NCBI GenBank assembly: GCA_018695085.1
Contig: JABHOU010000312.1
Coordinates: 1 to 8,136 of the forward strand
Direction of reading: 5' to 3'
Origin: Opitutia bacterium
GTDB taxonomy: Bacteria; Verrucomicrobiota; Verrucomicrobiia; Opitutales; Seribacteraceae
DNA length: 8,136 nucleotides
How positions within the stretch are numbered: position 1 is the stretch's first letter; every line of letters begins with the position of its first letter. Under the pieces are notes generated by a model. It was not told where the DNA came from. It did no database searches and was given only the letters and a program-made list of their open reading frames with translations. Position numbers and translations under genes: made by a program. Below, in pieces: positions 1 through 6,045 of the stretch.

Positions 1-1664
1 ACGATTTCCTCGGTGTGATCGATCGAGTCGATCAAGAGGCCGAATTGATTGGTTCCGGAATGCAGCACCAGAAAGAGGCATTCGCCTTCCTCTTGCCCTT
101 CGGTTTCCGGATGGGATGTAGCGCCTTGATCGAGGACTTTTCCCTGATCGTCGACTTCCGCGATTTCGCGCATGCTGAGAATGGGAATGATATTGCCTCT
201 CAACCGGTAAACCTTGCGGTCGCGAATTTTCTCGATTTGCACTTCGTCTTCCGGTCGGACGAGAATGACTTCCTTGAGCTCGGAATGCGGTACGGCGAAG
301 CGATCCCCGCCGATTCGCACGATGAGCGAGGACATGATTGTGAGGGTGGTGGGCAGGTGTATGATCACCTTGGTCCCCGATCCGACTTTTGTCTCCAAGT
401 CGATCGCGCCACCGAGTTTCTCAAAGGTCGATTTCACGACGTCCATCCCAACTCCTCTCCCCGACAAACTGGTAACCTCGTCCGCGGTCGAGAGCCCGGG
501 ATGAAAGATTAGCTTGGCGGCTTCGTTTTCCCCCATCTTGTCTCCTTCGGCCTGAGTGATCGCATGATTCGCAACAGCCTTCGCCTTGACCTTTTCCCCA
601 TCGATTCCCTTCCCGTCGTCTTCAACCGTAATGACAACCTGACCGCCCTCGTGCCGAGCCTGTAACCAAATTGTACCCACGCGGTCCTTGCCTAGGGAAA
701 CCCTGTCCTCCGGTGTTTCCAATCCGTGGTCGGCGCAATTTCTAATCAAGTGGGTAAGAGGATCGGAAAGGGACTCGATGATGCTACGGTCCAACTCAGT
801 GTCTTCCCCTTTGACGACAAGCTTGATCGGTTTCTCCAGTTGCTTGGCCAAATCCCTGACGATGCGGTTGAATTTGGTAAACGTTCCCCCAATGGGTTGC
901 ATCCTGGTTTGTAGAACAAGTTGTTGCAGGTCAGAGATCATGTGGGCCATGGCGACCATGGTCGTCTTGTCTCCTCTTTCCGAAAATTGACGAAGCAACT
1001 GGTTTCTTCCGAGGACGATTTCCCCGGTCAGTTCCATCAGTTTGTTCAGCAAGTCGACCTTTACCCGTATCGTCTCGTTCTGAGCCATGTTCTTGCCCAG
1101 GCTCTTCTTTGGTTCTAGGGCCGTTTTATCGGGTTCAACCCTGTCCTCATTTTTCGGTTCCGTCTTCGGGGTCTCCTGCTCGTCCTTTTTCCCGCATTTT
1201 TGTTCGGGTGGAACCTCCGTGATCTTCTCATCTTCCATGACTGCTTCCTCTTCGGGCGGAGGAGAAGGGGAGGCAACGGCTACGGCGGATTGAGGATTGT
1301 GGGCTGCCTTCAATTCCAGGCAAATTGGAGCGATGTCAGAATTGTTTCCGTAGTCATCGGATTCATGCATGCCCTTGAGCGCATCGCATGCCGAATAAAA
1401 TGGGGCGATCATGCCTTCGTTGAAATCGAGTTCACCTTCCCTGATTTTCATCAGTAAGTCCTCGAAAACATGAGAAAGTTCAGAAACCTTGGTCAGGCCA
1501 AAGAAACCTCCGCCTCCCTTGATTGTGTGAACGGCCCGAAAAAGCTTGTTTACCAAGTCCGTGGAAAATCCATTTTCCAATTCAGACAACCCATCTTCCA
1601 GTTCCTCGAGCTTTTCGCCCATTTCTACCAAGAAATTCTTAAAGACTTCGTCTTCTGGATTCAT
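1..1664 (-). CDS. cheA: Chemotaxis sensor histidine kinase CheA (partial, C-terminus beyond window)
   Basis: CheA autophosphorylates on a histidine in response to chemoreceptor arrays and passes the phosphate to CheY and CheB; it acts in the cytoplasm at the receptor array. Translating the minus strand gives 554 uninterrupted residues. Residues 1-105 are the Hpt (P1) domain, with the phospho-acceptor His46 in RAVHTIKGGGGFFG. Residues 106-192 form a Pro/Glu/Lys-rich linker with no recognisable P2 CheY-binding domain. The dimerisation helices (P3) lie at about 195-255. The ATPase domain (P4) follows, with N box HLIRNCADHGLE (about 304-315), G1 box DDGKGID (about 346-352) and G2 box GRGVGMDVV (about 390-398). 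A CheW-like P5 domain begins near 425 and is cut by the window edge. The start at 1664 fits the usual CheA N-terminus. An in-frame ATG at 1712 would add 16 Pro/Phe-rich residues and follows an in-frame stop. Neither start has a clear Shine-Dalgarno sequence. All ATP-binding motifs are intact, so the kinase is probably active. No other chemotaxis gene is visible. Confidence 0.95.
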   Translation of the reverse strand, partial: MNPEDEVFKNFLVEMGEKLEELEDGLSELENGFSTDLVNKLFRAVHTIKGGGGFFGLTKVSELSHVFEDLLMKIREGELDFNEGMIAPFYSACDALKGMHESDDYGNNSDIAPICLELKAAHNPQSAVAVASPSPPPEEEAVMEDEKITEVPPEQKCGKKDEQETPKTEPKNEDRVEPDKTALEPKKSLGKNMAQNETIRVKVDLLNKLMELTGEIVLGRNQLLRQFSERGDKTTMVAMAHMISDLQQLVLQTRMQPIGGTFTKFNRIVRDLAKQLEKPIKLVVKGEDTELDRSIIESLSDPLTHLIRNCADHGLETPEDRVSLGKDRVGTIWLQARHEGGQVVITVEDDGKGIDGEKVKAKAVANHAITQAEGDKMGENEAAKLIFHPGLSTADEVTSLSGRGVGMDVVKSTFEKLGGAIDLETKVGSGTKVIIHLPTTLTIMSSLIVRIGGDRFAVPHSELKEVILVRPEDEVQIEKIRDRKVYRLRGNIIPILSMREIAEVDDQGKVLDQGATSHPETEGQEEGECLFLVLHSGTNQFGLLIDSIDHTEEI

Positions 1665-1753
1665 CGAAGGGTAATGGGGATATAGGGGGTTGAGGGGTAA
1701 GAAACGGAACATACTCTAGGAATATAAGATATCGCAATCAACCATGAAATCAG

Positions 1754-1785
1754 ACAAAAAGTACGGATACCCGTTGTACTTTTGT
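1754..1785. repeat. Inverted repeat upstream of cheA
   Basis: The arms AAAAGTAC (1757-1764) and GTACTTTT (1776-1783) are perfect inverted copies separated by 11 bases. With one bulged A the arms extend to 10 bp. An alternative inner stem, ACGG/CCGT, exists in the spacer. On the minus strand the hairpin ends in TTTTT, so it could act as a terminator for transcripts arriving from the right. It lies 42 bases upstream of the furthest possible cheA start, so an operator is equally possible. No minus-strand gene ends just before it, which weakens the terminator reading. Confidence 0.4.
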
Positions 1786-2284
1786 TGAGTTTAAATAGGC
1801 AGGAATATCTAGCTGTTCGATCGTACGGGGGGACTTACGAAGCATTCTTTGGTGAGAAACTTAGTTTGATTCGAAGGGTTTGCTTTGACTCGCCATGGTG
1901 GGTGACATCGAATGGAGCCAAGTTGAGCAAACTAGTCATTTTGCCGCTGCCATCAGCAGCACCGGGACCGCCCCCGGCTCAAGCTCAAACGCCACCCCTA
2001 CCCCAGAAGCCCCAGATGAAGCAGACTGCCATAAGGGTGACACCTCCCGCTGCCGCCCCAAGACTTTAAATCAAGCCGAGGAGGCAATGTCGACCGTCCG
2101 TCCCGCCGGTTCCCGCCACCCCCTCGTCGACAGAACGAAAGAGAGAACTTATCTGCTGCCTTTAAAATAGGATGGTAATAAAACAATAATTGAGTATTAT
2201 GGGCGGACCAAGTAATTTGGGGCGGGCTCGGGAAAGCTTAAGTAAAAGTGCCCCGACGCTTCCTATAACGATAAAGGATATCCA
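1786..2284. other. Long non-coding stretch with a possible proline-rich gene relic
   Basis: No convincing intact gene is present. A plus-strand frame runs from a TTG at 1782 to a stop at 2069. Its last 45 or so residues are strongly Pro/Ala-rich (for example LPSAAPGPPPAQAQ and MKQTAIRVTPPAAAP), a composition seen in low-complexity proteins of Verrucomicrobiota. The first 50 residues look random, and there is no good start codon or ribosome binding site. I read it as either a decayed fragment or a chance GC-rich frame. An adjacent frame (1895-2170) looks less protein-like. A 27-codon frame at 2087 follows AGGAGG at only two bases, which is too close for a normal site. I see no tRNA-like or riboswitch-like fold. 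Confidence 0.3.
2273..2278 (+). promoter_or_regulatory. Ribosome binding site AAAGGA
   Basis: AAAGGA lies six bases before the ATG at 2285. It decides the start of the small charged protein and is the clearest Shine-Dalgarno sequence in the window. Confidence 0.6.
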
Positions 2285-2533
2285 ATGGCTTATACACCAA
2301 GTAAAGATTACAAGCGGAGAGAGCGCGAACAAAGGAAAGCGGACAAGCGCAGGGTTCGCGAAGAGGCGAAGGTCGAAAAACTAGCGGCCGAGAAGGTGGC
2401 TGCCGAACTGGCTGCCGAGGAAGCGACCAAGCAAGCGGTCATCGATGAGGAAGCTCGAATCGAGGCGGAGTTCGAGGCAGAACTCCAAGCCGAAATTGAT
2501 GCTGAGGAAAAGGCTAAACTCAATCCCGAATGA
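2285..2533 (+). CDS. Small highly charged coiled-coil protein, function unknown
   Basis: This 82-residue protein is not one I recognise. Residues 1-30 are strongly basic, with repeated Arg/Lys (KDYKRREREQRKADKRR). Residues 30-80 are rich in Glu, Ala and Lys with a heptad-like pattern, which suggests one long amphipathic helix or coiled coil. It has no signal peptide, membrane segment, cysteine or histidine. The basic head and acidic tail would suit binding to RNA, ribosomes or another protein, but that is inference from charge alone. A good ribosome binding site and an ATG support translation. It stands alone on the plus strand, divergent from cheA, with relic DNA directly downstream. The Ser/Ala-rich frame on the opposite strand is a mirror of its codon bias. 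Confidence 0.65.
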   Translation: MAYTPSKDYKRREREQRKADKRRVREEAKVEKLAAEKVAAELAAEEATKQAVIDEEARIEAEFEAELQAEIDAEEKAKLNPE

Positions 2534-2562
2534 GTCGTGACGTGGGTCTGTGGACCTCATAG

Positions 2563-2661
2563 CCCCCCGAATGGGCAGAAAAAGGACGGAAGACACCTTT
2601 CAAGGACGGCAAATCAATTGCCATGAAGTCCCGAGACCCGGACGGCAATCGAATGATTTAA
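2563..2661 (+). pseudogene. C-terminal relic of a VOC/glyoxalase-family gene
   Basis: Directly after an in-frame TAG at 2560-2562, a 32-codon frame ends at TAA 2659-2661. It contains FKDGKSIAMKSRDPDGNRMI. The DPDGN signature followed by a hydrophobic pair is typical of the last strand of vicinal-oxygen-chelate (glyoxalase, bleomycin-resistance, FosA-like) proteins, where it normally reads DPDGNxIE and the Glu is a metal ligand. Here the frame stops just before that Glu. No start codon and no upstream remainder of the fold are visible, so this is a fragment with no expected activity. The motif is short, so the assignment is moderate. Confidence 0.5.
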
Positions 2662-2732
2662 CCGGGGAGAGCAAATTGACGTCGGTGTAAATCGGCGTAG
2701 CGGCCCTGTTCGTCGCAAAAGGGAATGCCGAC
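2661..2732 (-). pseudogene. Probable relic of a tyrosine recombinase/integrase
   Basis: On the minus strand, right after the TAG at 2733-2735 and in the same frame, 24 codons read VGIPFCDEQGRYADLH, then RRQFALPG and a stop. Many PVC-group tyrosine recombinases have a stretch of the form GIPY-DEQGR-ADFH-LRHTF, in which the Arg and His of LRHTF belong to the catalytic set. The fragment matches up to the DFH and then degrades. It is too short to function. If correct, it marks an old mobile element at this spot. The call rests on remembered family style over about 16 residues, so a chance match cannot be excluded. Confidence 0.4.
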
Positions 2733-3047
2733 CTACTCCAAGTAACTGATTGAGAGTCTAAGAGTAAGGATAGAAGCTGGGACTGAGGCAGAGAAACCTG
2801 ATATGAGGCCTGCAATCCAAGGAGAACCATCCCTTAAAAATGTCCATTTATCTGTTTCATCAATGTTGAACTTATACAACCCTGGGAAAAGAAAAAGTAC
2901 GGGCCCGGACACATAATACCAAAACGGCAAAGTCATCGTCACCCATATCAGGGGGATTCGACCCCAATTGATAGAAAATCGCTTTTCAGCCGGTACGGGC
3001 ACACACCTGTTGGAACCGGCCTTATACGAAACATACTTATCGACCAC
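2733..3047 (-). CDS. Putative small membrane protein, unknown function
   Basis: This 104-residue frame starts with GTG at 3047, with AGGGA about five bases upstream. I do not recognise a family. Residues 1-30 are polar and basic. Residues about 31-58 form a long aromatic hydrophobic stretch (IPLIWVTMTLPFWYYV and onward). A polar loop with NIDETDKWTF follows, and a second weaker hydrophobic segment spans about 76-97. Two membrane helices are therefore plausible. It begins 23 bases after the stop of the GH95-like gene on the same strand, so it could be the last gene of that run. Against it: a non-ATG start, an abrupt C-terminus ending beside a relic in the same frame, and rather even codon use. 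It may itself be a truncated gene. Confidence 0.4.
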   Translation of the reverse strand: MVDKYVSYKAGSNRCVPVPAEKRFSINWGRIPLIWVTMTLPFWYYVSGPVLFLFPGLYKFNIDETDKWTFLRDGSPWIAGLISGFSASVPASILTLRLSISYLE

Positions 3048-3070
3048 AGTATCCCTGGCAAGAAGGTGTA

Positions 3071-5542
3071 TTACCTTTGAGGGACCAATCGCAGTTTCTC
3101 GTCAACCCTTGTGTCGATGGTAAAACGCTCGCCCTTGATAGTTTCGGTCTTACCGTTTCCACGTATGACCGTAACCTGTTGGCCTGGCCAGGGGTTCTGG
3201 ATCGTACATTTCCTGCCACGCTCGCTGATAATGCGTACATATTTCACCGTGCCGCCGCGGAGTCGACTCGATACGAGGAATGCGCCAAAGGCACGTAAAT
3301 CCTCAAACGCAGCGTCCGACTCATTCGGCCAAGCATGAAAGACGCGCAACACGTCCTGATGGCCCATGCATAGCATCATGTTGATCGTAACGATCGAAGG
3401 AGTACAGCTTTCCACGCCGTGCGCGTTTCTGCCATGTTTCATGCCGTTGGCTGTCTTCCCCGCCGCCCATCGTTCCAGATTGGTGAGAATTTCCGATGAA
3501 TCATAGCCCACTCTAACCGCCGCTGGATAAAAACTGTTACAGCCGTTAAAATCATGCCATCGGTTCATCACCCTCACCATTTCTCGCGACAGATGGAGTA
3601 TCTCGGGGCCTGACTCCAGTCCGATTTGCCCCGCCGGAAACATATTCTGGATGCCCAACGTGTTGTTGCCGTTCCAGTCCTTGCCCGCCTCAGCATAACG
3701 AAAAACCTTGGTCCCTACATGTTTGCCCATATGTTTGTTGGCTTTCCACGCTTCAGGTATGGTCCACGTTGCATATCCAGAAAGATGATGAAGGATGTGT
3801 TGGCGCTTTTCCCTCAGGTCCGCATCTACACCAAGCAATTCGCTCATATCCAGGGCTAGCTTGAAATTCATGCGAATCAGCCCCAGGGCGGCTGTGCCGT
3901 TTACGTTCGGCCCGCTCCCTTCGTGGACCGAGTGATCGTAGAGCACGTAACGACCTTCTCCTGGCTTTCTAAGCGACCCTGGAAGCGGTGCATTTGTGAC
4001 CGAAGTAGGCTCAAATTTGAGATAATCCACCCAAAATTCAGCCGCGGCGGCCACGAAGGGATAGTATTTTTTCGCGTACTCAGGATCCCATGTTGAACGA
4101 AATCGCAAATTGACGGGTGTCAACGATTCCGACGCGTTACTTTTCTGTCCATGATCCGTCACCTTCTTGTTTGCTCGCCGTTTATTTCCATAACGACCAT
4201 CGATGGCCTGGTGATTGTAGGTGCAATCAATCCCTTTAGGCCCGATGCCAACCGGGAAAAAAACACCTTTTTTATCCCACAGTTCCTTAGCGTAGCGCTT
4301 GGCGCGTGGAAGGAAGTCGAGATACGGCTCGGTCGCGACGTCAGCCTGTTCGATCCTATTGGCCGAAAACATCCCGTATGTCGGCGCGTTATGATTGTAA
4401 TTCAGGTGATAATCACCATTCCATTCGGGTCCTTCAGTCAAAACCCAGATACCAAAGAGCCCTGGAGGAAATCCGCTGAGGCGATACGCGCTACCCAGCA
4501 CATAGAGCGATCTGTAGTAATCTTTCTCAATGACTTTCTGTGGAATCGAAACCAAGGATTTATTCCAATACTCAGCCCACCAGGCGGCATGCTCCTTCTG
4601 CAGGGTTTCCAGTCGTTTGGGTGTTGTGTCGCGCACCAATGCGACTGCCTCTTTTTGATATTCCTTGTTGTTGAAAACACTGTCGACGGCTATCAAAAAG
4701 GTCACCGGACGGCCTGGCTTAAGCGTGATCTTTTGGGTGGCACCCAGTGCCTTCGCCGGCTCGAATGCCTTGGTCCAATTGATCTTGCTAATAACTTGCG
4801 GTTCACGGGTATTGGGTTCAGGTTTTACGAGTGGCCGCGGCGTCCAGGGTTTTATCTGCTTGCCCTTATCGTCAAAAACTCGAACGGCGGCGGCCATGCC
4901 CGATTCGATGTCAACGTGGTCATCATAGTGTCGGCGCAGCCAGAGGGTATCCTCCTCTATACCCGAACTGCGACGCGATGCCGTGATGCCGATCTGTGGC
5001 AACAGGAGCTCCACGTCTGTCAATTGCGTAGAGATTTCAATCTCCAAGGGCTTACCTGTCGCCTCAAGCTCAATCCAGCCAATATTGGCGGTCGCCATCA
5101 CTTTTGCACGAAACTCAAGAGTCACACCGTCTTTAGTAAATGTGCCATGGGTGATGGGATTGTAAATCGGCTGTTCAATTTTATAGCTTGCGCCCTGCAT
5201 TACGGGAGCCTTGATATCGATCCAGCCAAACAGTTTCGGCTGGGCACCGATATGTTGATTCTGCAGCCGCCAGAAATCGTTCTTGTTAATCCAGAACCGA
5301 AGCGACTCTGCTTCGCCACCCACGGATAGCCCCATGTCTCCGTTACCCATCAGCAGAGCATCGGTTGACCATTTTTCATAATGCCCCCACTGCGGCGGCT
5401 TGTCGGAGCTGTTCTTGTACTGCGAGATAATCGATTCCGCCGAAAGAGAAATCGTCTGCTCTGCCGCATTAAGCTGAGCGCCGGTAAACCACAACAGCCA
5501 CGACGACACAGCCAACCCATATCTCGCATCCATCTTTGTCAT
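3071..5542 (-). CDS. Secreted GH95-like glycoside hydrolase (alpha-L-fucosidase superfamily)
   Basis: This is a predicted exported enzyme of 823 residues that removes sugars, most likely alpha-L-fucose or alpha-L-galactose, from polysaccharides by inverting hydrolysis. Numbering below is from the TTG at 5545. Residues 1-27 are a signal peptide with a hydrophobic core (LAVSSWLLWF) and a cleavage site near LNA/AEQ. The N-terminal beta-sandwich carries LLMGNGDMGLSVGGEAE (64-80), matching the GNGxLGA motif at the start of GH95 proteins. The (alpha/alpha)6 barrel holds EWNGDYHLNYNHN (374-386). Its Asn382 and Asn384 align with the paired catalytic Asn of GH95, and Glu542 in SVHEGSGPN aligns with the general acid. 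Where GH95 has IDGNFG with the base-activating Asp, this protein has VESCTP (Glu712). A beta domain closes the protein. I prefer the ATG at 5542; neither it nor the TTG at 5545 has a good ribosome binding site. The gene follows the heme-domain frame by 56 bases and belongs to the same run. Family confidence is good; the substrate is uncertain. Confidence 0.85.
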   Translation of the reverse strand: MTKMDARYGLAVSSWLLWFTGAQLNAAEQTISLSAESIISQYKNSSDKPPQWGHYEKWSTDALLMGNGDMGLSVGGEAESLRFWINKNDFWRLQNQHIGAQPKLFGWIDIKAPVMQGASYKIEQPIYNPITHGTFTKDGVTLEFRAKVMATANIGWIELEATGKPLEIEISTQLTDVELLLPQIGITASRRSSGIEEDTLWLRRHYDDHVDIESGMAAAVRVFDDKGKQIKPWTPRPLVKPEPNTREPQVISKINWTKAFEPAKALGATQKITLKPGRPVTFLIAVDSVFNNKEYQKEAVALVRDTTPKRLETLQKEHAAWWAEYWNKSLVSIPQKVIEKDYYRSLYVLGSAYRLSGFPPGLFGIWVLTEGPEWNGDYHLNYNHNAPTYGMFSANRIEQADVATEPYLDFLPRAKRYAKELWDKKGVFFPVGIGPKGIDCTYNHQAIDGRYGNKRRANKKVTDHGQKSNASESLTPVNLRFRSTWDPEYAKKYYPFVAAAAEFWVDYLKFEPTSVTNAPLPGSLRKPGEGRYVLYDHSVHEGSGPNVNGTAALGLIRMNFKLALDMSELLGVDADLREKRQHILHHLSGYATWTIPEAWKANKHMGKHVGTKVFRYAEAGKDWNGNNTLGIQNMFPAGQIGLESGPEILHLSREMVRVMNRWHDFNGCNSFYPAAVRVGYDSSEILTNLERWAAGKTANGMKHGRNAHGVESCTPSIVTINMMLCMGHQDVLRVFHAWPNESDAAFEDLRAFGAFLVSSRLRGGTVKYVRIISERGRKCTIQNPWPGQQVTVIRGNGKTETIKGERFTIDTRVDEKLRLVPQR

Positions 5543-5598
5543 CAAATCAGCATAATATCTTAATGCAAGTTACAACAAGATGTGGCCCGTCATCCTTC

Positions 5599-6045
5599 CT
5601 ATTTCTTCGTCGAAAGAAATTCAACCAGATCACGAATATCTGATCTAGTAAGTAATGCCCGGTAAGAGGGCGGCATCGACGAGGGCAGTCTCGTCCGCGC
5701 TTTCACCATAGATTTCTCGATGACGAGTTTTTTGTTTAACAGGGTATGCAGATCGATCTCCGTGTTGGTCTCTTTTTTTAAGAACCCAACATGAACCATA
5801 CCGTCGATCATTTCCACGGTCGTGTTTTCAAACCCCTTGGCTATTTTGGCGTCAGGGAACAATATTGATTCCAGAATGTAGGACCGAGGAAAACCCTCTC
5901 CGAGTTTTGTCAATTCGGGACCGGCCGTTCCGCCCACCCTTTTAATCTTGTGGCATTGCACACAGCTGGCTTCCATTTTATGAAAGAAGACATGCTCACC
6001 CCGCACGGCGTCCCCCCCCCTGAAGAAGGTAAGGGAATCCAGCAA
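5599..6045 (-). CDS. Heme-binding cytochrome c domain, Pirellula/Verrucomicrobium type (frameshifted 3' part)
   Basis: This frame encodes the C-terminal heme domain of the HEAT/cytochrome protein upstream. It begins with GGDAVRGEHVFFHK, the usual opening of the PVC heme-binding domain (TIGR02603 type). The heme attachment site is CVQCH (residues 28-32), followed by GPELTKLGE and SYILESILFPDAKIAKGFE, which are typical of the family. The likely axial Met is Met124 in LPSSMPP. The domain is complete to its C-terminal helix, RSDIRDLVEFLSTKK. The only start available in frame is a TTG at 6045. The frame has no signal peptide, so on its own it would not be exported for heme attachment. It should be read as one gene with the HEAT part, joined by a one-base shift in the C run at 6012-6020. 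The final codons overlap a small AT-rich inverted repeat at 5601-5620. Confidence 0.85.
   Translation of the reverse strand: MLDSLTFFRGGDAVRGEHVFFHKMEASCVQCHKIKRVGGTAGPELTKLGEGFPRSYILESILFPDAKIAKGFENTTVEMIDGMVHVGFLKKETNTEIDLHTLLNKKLVIEKSMVKARTRLPSSMPPSYRALLTRSDIRDLVEFLSTKK

Noticed and set aside
15..512. A 165-codon plus-strand frame and other plus-strand frames up to 1685
   Set aside because: All are antisense to cheA, whose minus-strand translation is continuous and carries every kinase motif.
2087..2170. A 27-codon frame preceded by AGGAGG
   Set aside because: The ribosome-binding-like sequence is only two bases from the ATG, and the peptide has no recognisable feature.
2190..2384. A 64-codon plus-strand frame overlapping the small charged gene
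   Set aside because: It overlaps in another frame, lacks a ribosome binding site and has a random composition. The frame starting at 2285 is better supported.
4151..5329. A 392-codon open frame on the plus strand
   Set aside because: It lies wholly antisense to the GH95-like gene, which has a signal peptide and family motifs. The plus-strand translation shows no recognisable domain and is Cys/Arg/Phe-rich as expected of an antisense mirror.
5546..5598. Possible promoter TTGTTG / TATTAT ahead of the glycosidase
   Set aside because: The spacing is only 15 bases and the match is weak in an AT-rich gap, which is not enough to call a promoter.
5601..5620. Inverted repeat ATTTCTT/AAGAAAT at the end of the heme-domain frame, considered as a terminator
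   Set aside because: The stem is AT-rich and lies mostly inside the coding sequence. No U-run follows in the direction of transcription, and the next gene follows closely on the same strand.
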